Part shown: one piece after another, positions 8,645-15,558 of the stretch
Position numbering within the stretch: the stretch's first letter is position 1
Layout: the number at the start of each line of letters is the position of its first letter
DNA from: Acidobacteriota bacterium
GTDB taxonomy: Bacteria > Acidobacteriota > Terriglobia > Terriglobales > SCQP01
Reading direction: 5' to 3'
NCBI GenBank assembly: GCA_027451805.1
Contig: DAIDIF010000200.1
Span: forward strand, 1 to 34,396
DNA: 34,396 bases
Translations under genes and position numbers: made by a program
Notes under the pieces: generated by a model
What the model saw: only the letters and a program-made list of their open reading frames with translations
Told to the model about the DNA's origin: nothing
The model's database searches: none

Positions 8645-9139
8645 ATGCGATCCCAACCACGGACCTGGCTGACGATTCTCGCCGCAGCACTGCTGATCGG
8701 TATTCTTACGCCGGCATCCTCCGCCGGCGCACCCGCGCCCCCCACCGACCCCTGGGCCGCCAGTCAAGTCGTGCAGCCGGCGGCGCTCGCGCACGCGCTC
8801 GCCGCCAAAGCGGGCGCCAAGCCGCTGGTGATCTGCGTCGGCTTTTCGGTGCTCTACCAGGGCGGCCACATCGCCGGTGCGCGCTACGCCGGTCCGGCCT
8901 CCTCGGCGGCCGGGCGCGCGGCGCTGCGCCGGCTGGTGCAACCCCTGCCGCGTGGCAAGGCGATCGTGCTCTATTGCGGCTGCTGCCCGTGGGCGATGTG
9001 CCCCAACATCCGCCCGGCGTTCAGCCTGCTGAAGCGCCTGGGCTTTACCAACGTCAAGGTGCTGCACATGGCGCAGAACTTCCGCACCGACTGGGGCGCG
9101 CGCGGCTACGCGATGCAGCACGGGGCCGGCAGCCGGTGA
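8645..9139 (+). CDS. Exported rhodanese-like domain protein
   Basis: A 164-residue protein with a signal peptide (MRSQPRTWLTILAAALLIGIL, cleavage probably after SSAGA) and a single rhodanese fold. The block GGHIAGARYAGPA (residues 73-85) matches the conserved CH2A-like element of rhodaneses. The active-site loop is YCGCCPWAMCPN with Cys111, Cys113, Cys114 and Cys119, so it is cysteine-rich compared with the usual CxxGxR loop. It may handle sulfane sulfur or thiols in the periplasm. The ATG at 8645 is chosen because AGAGG lies eight bases before it; an in-frame GTG at 8636 is possible but overlaps that ribosome site. Its TGA overlaps the GTG start of the next gene, a translationally coupled thioredoxin-like protein. 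Confidence 0.87.
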   Translation: MRSQPRTWLTILAAALLIGILTPASSAGAPAPPTDPWAASQVVQPAALAHALAAKAGAKPLVICVGFSVLYQGGHIAGARYAGPASSAAGRAALRRLVQPLPRGKAIVLYCGCCPWAMCPNIRPAFSLLKRLGFTNVKVLHMAQNFRTDWGARGYAMQHGAGSR

Positions 9140-9651
9140 AACGCGTTCGCGCCGCACTCTTCGCGCTGGCGCTGACGGCGCTGGCCGGAGCGCAGATTCC
9201 GGTGATGCCACCGCCGGCGCCGGGCCCGCAGATCGGCCAGCGGGCGCCCGCGTTCACGCTGGCGGGGTTGCGCGGCGGCCACGTTGCGCTGGCGCGGTTT
9301 CGGGGCAAGGTGGTGTTGCTCGATTTCTGGGCGACCTGGTGCGAGCCCTGCCGGCAGGAGATCCCCAAGCTGATCGCGCTGCAACGCGAGTTCGGCGGCC
9401 GCGGCTTCACCGTCTTGGGCGTGGCGCTTGACGACGGCGGGGCGCCGGTGGTGCGGCCGGTGGCGCGCCGGCTGGGCATCAGCTATCCGATCGCGATCGG
9501 CACCATCCCGGTCGCCGCCGCCTATGGCGGCATGGAGGGCCTGCCGACGGCGTTTCTCCTCGGCCGCGACGGCAGGGTCCGGCAGATTTATTACGGCGTG
9601 CAGCGGCAGGCCGAGCTGCGGCAGGCGATCCGCGCGGCGCTGGCGCGCTGA
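9136..9651 (+). CDS. Exported TlpA/ResA-like thioredoxin-fold protein
   Basis: A 171-residue protein starting at GTG 9136, which overlaps the rhodanese stop codon (GTGA), so translation is likely coupled. Residues 1-20 (VKRVRAALFALALTALAGAQ) form a signal peptide. The thioredoxin fold follows: VVLLDFWATWCEPCRQEIP carries the redox motif WCEPC (Cys69, Cys72), and GGMEGLPTAFLLGRDG carries the cis-proline loop. This is the AhpC/TSA-TlpA layout used in periplasmic disulfide reduction and cytochrome c maturation. Because the upstream gene encodes an exported rhodanese, the pair may work on sulfur or thiol chemistry outside the cytoplasm. A role in haem-cysteine reduction for the nearby cytochromes is possible but unproven. 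Confidence 0.9.
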   Translation: MKRVRAALFALALTALAGAQIPVMPPPAPGPQIGQRAPAFTLAGLRGGHVALARFRGKVVLLDFWATWCEPCRQEIPKLIALQREFGGRGFTVLGVALDDGGAPVVRPVARRLGISYPIAIGTIPVAAAYGGMEGLPTAFLLGRDGRVRQIYYGVQRQAELRQAIRAALAR

Positions 9652-9673
9652 GCATCGCCTGGCGCGGACGGGC

Positions 9674-12145
9674 CTACGGCCGGACGGCGGTCTTGCGGCC
9701 CTGTTGCTCGCCGTGCAGCCAGATGTAAAGCCGGGCGTGGGGCTCGGGCGGGGGCCAGGGCAGGGCGATCGCCAGGGTCTGCGCCAGCGCCTGGCCCGGC
9801 GCGGCGCCGGCCACCCGCATCGGAATCGCCCGCACCGGCACGCCGTGGACGGCGTTCCAGCCGGTGGCGGCAATGAGCTGCAGGTTGTCGCCGGTGAGCC
9901 GGCCGGCGAACTCGCCGGGCGCGGGGCTACGGTTGGACAAGGTGAAGGATTGAATCGCCGGCAGCTCCACGATCCGCCCCAGCGTCACCGGGCGGGAGGC
10001 GCCGGTGGCGGCGTCAGCGACCTTCAGCTGCAGCTGGCAGCCCGGGGCGCCAATCTTGCCCGGCACCGCGGCCAGGTAGAACAAGCCATCGCCGCCGGCG
10101 TCGAGCTCTTCCGCGCCATCGCTCTCGCCGGGGCGCAGCTTCACCGGGCCCATGACATCCGGGAGTTGATCGTCCGGCCGGCGGCAGCGCAGTTCCATCT
10201 GCGGTTGCGCCGGCGCATGGTCGACGTGAAAGGCGAAGTTGACCGTGGCATCGGCCGGCAGTTCGCCGGCGAGGAGCTGCACCGTCCCGCCGGCCGCCAC
10301 CGACTGCGACACGCCGCGGATCGCCGGCCGCGGGCCGAGGACACTGACCGCATCCGCCACCGTCAGCGGAGCGCTTAGCCCCTTCACATACACCGCCGCC
10401 GCCAGCGTCTCACCCGGCTGCGCCTTGGGCCCCAGGGTGATGGTCAACGGACGCTCGCTCAGACCGCTGGCGGGCACGTCCGCAACGGGCGCCAGGGTAA
10501 AGCGCGCACCGGCGGCGGTGATGCGCGCGATGCGTTCGAGGTGGCGGCCGTGCAGCACCAGCGGCTGCGCGCCAGCCTGCACGTTCGCCCGCAGCGGCGC
10601 CAGCACCGGGTTGGGCGGCAGCACCGTCACTGGGATGTCGCGGGTTTCGCCGCCGGCCTGCTCCAGCCGCAGCGTGTAGGCGCCGGGCGCCAGCTTGGCG
10701 GCAGCTACGGTCGCAACCAGCCGCGGCCGGGCCGCGCCCACGGCGCCCCCCGCCAGCGTGAAGGGCAGCGGCCGGGCAGGCGCGCCGGCGCGCACGAGCT
10801 CGACCTTATCCACGAACTCGAAGTCGGCGCCTTCCAGCGTCACGGGCACGGTTCCCTGGGCGGCGATCAGTTGATCGGCCGCGCCCGGCGCCAGCCGGGC
10901 ATTGGCCAGGCGCGCCATGCGGCGCACCGCGACCTTGCCCTGGACGGTGACCGGGGTCCAGTCCCAGAGCGCCGCGAGGCGGTAGTCGCCGAGCGGCAGC
11001 GCCACGTGGCGCAGGTCGAGGGTGAGCGTGTCGCGCAGCGGGCCGGCGGCTACGGTCACCGGGACCGGCGTCGCCTTGCCGTTGGCCGCCACCAGCTTCC
11101 ACCGCCGGCTGCGGTCCAGGTCGCGCAGCTCGCCCACTGTGGCGCAGGTCACCTGCAGGCTGGCCTGGCTGTCGGCCGCCACCACGGCGGCCGTGCCCTT
11201 CGCCAGCCGCACGCTCGGCGTTTCGCCGCCGGGCAGGTCCGACATCCAGATATAGACGGTGTGCTTGCCCGGCGGCGCGGCGGTGTCGGCGCCGCACAAG
11301 TGCGATTCCTCATCTCCGGGCACGCCCGGTTGAGCAAAGGCACCCTGGAACTCGGTGCCGGGAAACATAGTCTGGTGCAGCGCCCGGAACAGGGGCAACG
11401 CGTCGTTCGCGATGCCCATCACCGGGGCGAAGTAGAGGGTCGCGAGAGCGGTTGCGGTGCTGGTCCCGCCGGCGCGCAGCGCCGCGTGCGCCGGCGGGCC
11501 CTCCTGCGCCGTCGGCGGCGCCACCGCCGCCAGCATGACCTCCGCCTCCTGATCGGGCGGCAGGGCGGGGTTGGCCTTGGGCATGGTCACGCCGAATTGG
11601 TTCGAGTACTGCTTCAGCATGGCATCCAAATCCAGCGTGCCCGGCGGCGAAGCTTCGTACCGCGCCAGTAGCGCCACCAGCGCCTCCACCCGCGAGGCCT
11701 CGGCAGCGTAGGCGGTGAAGTGCGCCACCAGCTCGGGATGCTGCGTCAGCAGCGAGCGCGTCTTGCCCGGATTCAGCCCATTGGGTCCGAACAGGAAGGC
11801 CAGCGCTCCCACCGCCGCCGGCATCCGCCACACCGCCGCCTGGCGCGCGGGCGCGGAAAACACGCTCAGTTGCGCGCTGGCGTCGTTGGCCTCCGGCACC
11901 GCGATCACCGCGATTTTCGCCGAACGCCGCCATGCCGGCGGCAGATCGCCGGGCACATAGCGCAGCGTGTCGCCGGCGTTGAGGTGGTTGATCACCGCCA
12001 GCGGCGCCTGCCCACGCCCGTTCGCCGCGCCCACGAAAAGCTGAAAGCCGGTAATCACCCGCCCGCCCGGGCAGGGCGCCGGCTGCTGCGCTCCCGCCGC
12101 GGCGTTCAGCAATAGAAACGCGATTCCTGCCTTGAAGACACGCAT
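9674..12145 (-). CDS. Large exported protein of unknown family (823 residues)
   Basis: I do not recognise the family. The N-terminus is a signal peptide (MRVFKAGIAFLLLNAAAGAQ). Residues about 20-330 are mixed in character, with a mature N-terminal cysteine (PCPGG) and a CGAD site. From about 330 to the end the sequence looks like repeated immunoglobulin-like or IPT/TIG-type beta-sandwich units: recurring phrases such as VPVTVAAGPLRDTL, VPVTLEGADFEFVDKVELV, LVLHGRHLERIARI and FAGRLTGDNLQLI resemble strand-loop-strand edges. No enzyme motif, no C-terminal sorting signal and no transmembrane helix other than the signal peptide are visible. It is probably periplasmic or surface located. GAGGGGAAG precedes ATG 12145. 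It lies on the same strand as the cytochrome operon, 98 bases downstream of the last gene, but a dyad in the gap suggests separate control. It converges with the TlpA gene, 22 bases apart. Confidence 0.8.
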   Translation of the reverse strand: MRVFKAGIAFLLLNAAAGAQQPAPCPGGRVITGFQLFVGAANGRGQAPLAVINHLNAGDTLRYVPGDLPPAWRRSAKIAVIAVPEANDASAQLSVFSAPARQAAVWRMPAAVGALAFLFGPNGLNPGKTRSLLTQHPELVAHFTAYAAEASRVEALVALLARYEASPPGTLDLDAMLKQYSNQFGVTMPKANPALPPDQEAEVMLAAVAPPTAQEGPPAHAALRAGGTSTATALATLYFAPVMGIANDALPLFRALHQTMFPGTEFQGAFAQPGVPGDEESHLCGADTAAPPGKHTVYIWMSDLPGGETPSVRLAKGTAAVVAADSQASLQVTCATVGELRDLDRSRRWKLVAANGKATPVPVTVAAGPLRDTLTLDLRHVALPLGDYRLAALWDWTPVTVQGKVAVRRMARLANARLAPGAADQLIAAQGTVPVTLEGADFEFVDKVELVRAGAPARPLPFTLAGGAVGAARPRLVATVAAAKLAPGAYTLRLEQAGGETRDIPVTVLPPNPVLAPLRANVQAGAQPLVLHGRHLERIARITAAGARFTLAPVADVPASGLSERPLTITLGPKAQPGETLAAAVYVKGLSAPLTVADAVSVLGPRPAIRGVSQSVAAGGTVQLLAGELPADATVNFAFHVDHAPAQPQMELRCRRPDDQLPDVMGPVKLRPGESDGAEELDAGGDGLFYLAAVPGKIGAPGCQLQLKVADAATGASRPVTLGRIVELPAIQSFTLSNRSPAPGEFAGRLTGDNLQLIAATGWNAVHGVPVRAIPMRVAGAAPGQALAQTLAIALPWPPPEPHARLYIWLHGEQQGRKTAVRP

Positions 12146-12166
12146 CTTCCCCTCGAATCCCTGCTG

Positions 12167-12185
12167 CTCACAAGTTTACTGTGAG
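12167..12185. promoter_or_regulatory. Inverted repeat in the spacer upstream of the large exported protein gene
   Basis: CTCACA-AGTTTAC-TGTGAG is a perfect six-base dyad with a seven-base centre, 22 bases from the start codon of the exported-protein gene. A GC-rich hairpin at about 12187-12213 lies on its far side, just after the last gene of the cytochrome operon. An operator or a leader hairpin is possible; no T-tract is present. The orientation is opposite to a Crp site (TGTGA-N6-TCACA). Confidence 0.3.
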
Positions 12186-12243
12186 GCGGCGCGCGCAGTC
12201 GCGCGGCTGGGGGAAGGGAAGCGCTCGAGGCACGGGCCGCAAT

Positions 12244-12486
12244 CTACGCCGCCGGCGGGCTCGCTTTCAGGATCGCCAGTAGAAACATCACGATGCCGGC
12301 CGCCACCAGCGGCAGGCCGATCAGCAGGAACGCCATGAACGCCAGCGGGTGTATCCAGAGGAAACTGACGAGCTGCGCCACCAGTCCCGCCGCCACCAGC
12401 GCTGCGGCGACGCGGATGCGCCGCTCGATCAGGTGATTGCGGGGCGCCGCCGGTGCGCTAGGGCTTGGGCTTCCAGAAGCTGGCAT
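12244..12486 (-). CDS. Small two-helix membrane protein, last gene of the cytochrome operon
   Basis: An 80-residue protein with a proline/serine-rich N-terminus, a basic stretch (HLIERRIR), and two hydrophobic helices at about residues 25-45 and 49-73 (VAAALVAAGLVAQLV and FMAFLLIGLPLVAAGIV). The start ATG 12486 lies inside the 3' end of the tetraheme cytochrome gene, overlapping it by 29 bases. AAGGA lies eight bases before it, so translational coupling is likely. No known family is recognised. Its place directly after the NapC-like gene suggests an accessory or assembly role at the inner membrane, which is inference from position only. Confidence 0.65.
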   Translation of the reverse strand: MPASGSPSPSAPAAPRNHLIERRIRVAAALVAAGLVAQLVSFLWIHPLAFMAFLLIGLPLVAAGIVMFLLAILKASPPAA

Positions 12487-13090
12487 ATCCCAGATCCTTG
12501 ATGTCGTGCACGGTGTCGTGGCAGCCGCTCGAGAGGCACGATTTTTGGTCGCTCAAGATCGCGGCCATCAATCCGGGCGTCTTGTTGTGGTTGGGCTCGG
12601 TCATGAACGCCCGCATACCCTCGTGGCAGTGTAGGCACTCGCGGTTGTTGTAGGGGTGGTAGAGCCGGATCGAAGCCGGCTTGGGGACGGTGCCCAGATA
12701 CTCGACGTACATGTGGTGCAGTCCCTCGAGCTTGGCGTCCATCGGGCCGAACAGGGTGTAGGTGGTGTGGCAGGTGTAGCAGGCGTGGCCGGTGGGCACC
12801 AAATGGTTCTGGTAATGCACCGCCGGGATGAAGCTGGGGTCGTCCACCATCAGGCTGCGTCCGTAGTCCTGCATCACGTGGCAGCTTAGGCAGAACCGGG
12901 TGGATTCGGCGCGGCTCATCTGCGCGGAGAAGCCGCCCCAGCTCGCCATCACCGGCAGGATGAACAACACCAGGAACGCCAGCACCCGCCCCGGCGCATT
13001 GCGCGTCAGCTCGCTTTTGATCGCCAGCAGCAGCGTCAGCACCGCCGCCAGCGCGGTAAACGCCACTCCCAGCCAGATCGGAATGTTCAT
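12458..13090 (-). CDS. NapC/NirT (CymA-like) membrane-anchored tetraheme cytochrome c
   Basis: The 210-residue protein begins with two hydrophobic segments at about residues 5-24 and 36-52. Its cytochrome domain has four haem sites: CLSCHVM (Cys67-Met73), CYTCH (104-108), CLHCH (152-156) and CLSSGCH (185-191). The first site shows the CxxCHxM signature of the NapC/NrfH/CymA quinol dehydrogenases, where the methionine can serve as haem ligand. The last is a CX4CH motif, unusual here but known in tetraheme cytochromes c3. Such proteins take electrons from menaquinol at the inner membrane and pass them to periplasmic cytochromes. With the decaheme cytochrome, beta-barrel and monoheme cytochrome encoded just upstream, a CymA-like donor role is the most likely. 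The gene starts 12 bases after the monoheme cytochrome stop, and no strong ribosome site is visible. Confidence 0.88.
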   Translation of the reverse strand: MNIPIWLGVAFTALAAVLTLLLAIKSELTRNAPGRVLAFLVLFILPVMASWGGFSAQMSRAESTRFCLSCHVMQDYGRSLMVDDPSFIPAVHYQNHLVPTGHACYTCHTTYTLFGPMDAKLEGLHHMYVEYLGTVPKPASIRLYHPYNNRECLHCHEGMRAFMTEPNHNKTPGLMAAILSDQKSCLSSGCHDTVHDIKDLGYASFWKPKP

Positions 13091-13102
13091 GGCCGCGCCC
13101 GT

Positions 13103-13483
13103 TCAGTGCTGCGTCGCCAGCGAGCGGTAATACTCCACCAGCGCCTTGATCTGCGCTGGCGTGAACTGGTCGGAGAAGCCGTTCATGTAGGCGCCTTTGC
13201 CCTTGGTCGCGATCTGGATCATCTGGGCTTCGGAGTACTTCTTCACCGTCTGGGCCACCGGCTGCACCTTGTCCTTGTGCCCTTTGACGGTGTGGCCGGA
13301 ACCGTCGCGCGCATGGCAGGTGGCGCACTTGTTGAGAAACACGTCGCGGGCGTTGAAGCCGCCCTGGGCGCGCGCCCCGGGCAGCGTCCGCCCCGCCGCC
13401 GGCGCGCCGGCCATCAGGCCCGCCGCCAGCAGCGCCGTGCCTGCCGCGCTCGCCGCCGTCACAACCCAATTCCGCAAGCTCAT
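13103..13483 (-). CDS. Monoheme c-type cytochrome (class I, periplasmic)
   Basis: A 126-residue exported protein with a long N-terminal signal region (MSLRNWVVTAASAAGTALLAAGLMAG, cleavage around residues 26-40). It has one haem-binding motif, NKCATCHARDGSG (Cys53, Cys56, His57). The C-terminal half has the class I fold markers: AYMNGF supplies a candidate distal ligand Met100, and FTPAQIKALVEYYRSL is the usual closing helix. It probably shuttles electrons in the periplasm between the NapC-like protein and the decaheme cytochrome. AGGAGG sits eight bases upstream of the ATG. The gene starts 12 bases after the beta-barrel stop and ends 12 bases before the NapC-like start, which places it firmly within the operon. 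Confidence 0.92.
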   Translation of the reverse strand: MSLRNWVVTAASAAGTALLAAGLMAGAPAAGRTLPGARAQGGFNARDVFLNKCATCHARDGSGHTVKGHKDKVQPVAQTVKKYSEAQMIQIATKGKGAYMNGFSDQFTPAQIKALVEYYRSLATQH

Positions 13484-13495
13484 CGCAATCGCCTC

Positions 13496-15544
13496 CTAAA
13501 AGCGGTGCGTCCAGCGCAGCGTGAACAGCGTTGCGCCGAAATTGTTGCCGGTTACGATCTGTTCGATGTAGTACGTCCGCGTAAGATCGGCGGACAACTT
13601 GCCGATGACCGGAAAGTCATAGAACACCGTGCCGGTGGCGTACGGCCAAGTCACCGGGCCATAGGCCGGCGGCAGGTCGTTGGTGATCGCACCGGTGCCG
13701 CTGGTGTGGTCCCAGTTGCCAGTAAACTGCAGGCCGAACTGCTCCAGCGGCTGCCACTGCACGCCCGCCTGCCAGACATGGTCAATCTCCTGGTCGCGCA
13801 GCGTGTTCGCCAGCGGCGGCGTTCCGACGTGGTAGTCGATGTTGCCCCGCGCCAGGATTCCGTCGTAGCTGAAGCCGCCGTAGAGCGAGAGTTGGTCGTT
13901 CACCCGATAGTTGAGCAGCGTGGCATTGGCCTGCATGCGGTCGTGATAGTTGGCGTCGAGCAACTGGCTGCTGGACAGGCGCAGCGTGTTGTGCAGCGTG
14001 AAGCCGCCGCCGACGTCATACTTCAGCGCCAGCATGCCCTCGGTCTGGGTGTGGGGCGAGATGGCGGTGTAGGAGGAGCCGTTGTCGAAGGTGCGCAGGT
14101 CGCCGCGCAGGCTGAGCCGCTGCCAGGGCTGGAAGTAGGCGCTGAGCTCGGGAACCACGGTGTTGGTGCGCAGCGTCAGCGCGGGATCAGCCACGCCGCC
14201 GGATACCGACTCCACATCGGTCTTCAACACCTGCACGCCGGGCGAGATCAGCAGCGAGGGCCGCGGCGTGAACACCATGCGCGCGTCGAAACTGCTGATG
14301 CCGTTCATCCACAGGATCGCGGTGTTGCCGTTGCTCGCCAGCGGCGCGCCGTCAAACAGTCCGGCGAACGCGCTCATGTTGTCTTCTGTCGAGCGGGTAT
14401 AGCGGTAGTCGGCATCCACCGACCACCAGGGGTTGATCTTCCAGGTCAGCCCTTGCGCCGCCACCTGCTGCGGCTCGCTCACGTTCGCGCGCGCGCCCTG
14501 GGAGATCGAATAGGGCGCGAACGCCGTCAGTTTGGAACTGGTGGGCGCGATGCCGTTGAAGGCTTCGTCGTAGCTGGCCGGTCCGCTAAAGCGCTCGTAC
14601 AGGTAGCTGCCGCGCAGGTCGACCGCGCCCCACACTTGGCCGGTGTAGGAGAAGTCGCTGATCGGCGTGGTCAGTTGGCGGAACTGGCTCATGGAGAAGC
14701 TCTTTAACGGCGTATCCACGGCGGTCGCGCTGCCGGTGTTGATGCTGATCTGGCCCGCGGTCAGATTGTTGAACGTCATTGCGTTGGTCAGCGTCTGATA
14801 GCCGAGCGCGTAATGGAACGTCCACCGCCGCAGCAGCGTGTAATCCATCGAGCCGGTGAAGCGGTCGGCGATGTCATTGGCTGGAGCGTACAACAAATAG
14901 GGGGTTTGGCCCGAGAAGAACCCCCAGGTGGGGTAAGCCTGCCCCATAAAGCTCGGCGTCATCGGCGTGATCGTCGTGCCGTTGTCGCTGGTGTGGTAGT
15001 ACTGCAAGCCGAAGCGCAGATTACGAGTGGCGTAGATCTGAAAGTTGAGCGTGCCGAATTTGCGCACCGTGGACCATTGGTGCGCGCTGGTCAGCCCCGG
15101 CACCCCGCCCGGCAGAATCACGTTCTGGTTGGGCGCATAGATGAAGTAGCTCTGCGACCACTGTGCGGTGAGCGCGTAGAGGCCGTCCTTGGAGACGTTG
15201 AGCTGCGCCGTCGGGAACGGGTCGCCCCCCAGGCCGCTCGCGGTAAGGGTGTAGTGGTCGGCGAACTGGTGCGGCGCGGTCGCCTCCCCGAACAGGTTGA
15301 AGTCCATCAGCCGCGGCCCCGAGCGCAGGTTCAGCAGCTCCAGGTACATCGGTTCATAGCCGCTGGTGCTGGCGTAGCGTTCGCCCAGCGTGACCGAGCC
15401 CTGGTTGGAGAAGGAGAACGGAACTTCGGCCACCGGCGCGGGCGCCGCCGGCGAAGCCAGCGCCGCCCTACTCTGAGCCGCCGCGGCCCCCCCCAGGACC
15501 GCCAGTGCCAGACCGGTCAGGACACAACGATTGCGTAAGGACAT
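13496..15544 (-). CDS. MtrB/PioB-like outer-membrane beta-barrel of a porin-cytochrome conduit
   Basis: A 682-residue protein with a signal peptide (MSLRNRCVLTGLALAVLGGAAAAQ). The rest consists of many short alternating amphipathic strands rich in Tyr, Phe, Trp, Ser and Thr (for example FGTLNFQIYATRNLRFGLQYY and WSVDADYRYTRS), and the chain ends in phenylalanine (LRWTHRF), the usual closing signal of outer-membrane barrels. Length and strand density fit MtrB/PioB, the sheath that holds the decaheme MtrA cytochrome in the outer membrane. The decaheme gene lies immediately upstream, 14 bases away. No cysteine occurs in the mature protein, so the CxxC pair of Shewanella MtrB is absent. Homology to MtrB itself is inferred from type and neighbourhood rather than from a strong motif. 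The start at 15544 is chosen for the signal peptide and a GAGAGG ribosome site; the frame stays open further upstream without meaning. Confidence 0.85.
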   Translation of the reverse strand: MSLRNRCVLTGLALAVLGGAAAAQSRAALASPAAPAPVAEVPFSFSNQGSVTLGERYASTSGYEPMYLELLNLRSGPRLMDFNLFGEATAPHQFADHYTLTASGLGGDPFPTAQLNVSKDGLYALTAQWSQSYFIYAPNQNVILPGGVPGLTSAHQWSTVRKFGTLNFQIYATRNLRFGLQYYHTSDNGTTITPMTPSFMGQAYPTWGFFSGQTPYLLYAPANDIADRFTGSMDYTLLRRWTFHYALGYQTLTNAMTFNNLTAGQISINTGSATAVDTPLKSFSMSQFRQLTTPISDFSYTGQVWGAVDLRGSYLYERFSGPASYDEAFNGIAPTSSKLTAFAPYSISQGARANVSEPQQVAAQGLTWKINPWWSVDADYRYTRSTEDNMSAFAGLFDGAPLASNGNTAILWMNGISSFDARMVFTPRPSLLISPGVQVLKTDVESVSGGVADPALTLRTNTVVPELSAYFQPWQRLSLRGDLRTFDNGSSYTAISPHTQTEGMLALKYDVGGGFTLHNTLRLSSSQLLDANYHDRMQANATLLNYRVNDQLSLYGGFSYDGILARGNIDYHVGTPPLANTLRDQEIDHVWQAGVQWQPLEQFGLQFTGNWDHTSGTGAITNDLPPAYGPVTWPYATGTVFYDFPVIGKLSADLTRTYYIEQIVTGNNFGATLFTLRWTHRF

Positions 15545-15558
15545 GGCCGCCTCTCGGG

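Noticed and set aside
12167-12185. Reading of the dyad as a classical Crp site
   Set aside because: A Crp site is TGTGA-N6-TCACA. Here the half-sites are in the opposite order with a different spacing.
13106-14707. A 533-codon plus-strand open frame across the cytochrome and barrel genes
   Set aside because: It spans two well-supported genes on the other strand and shows no signal, motif or ribosome site.
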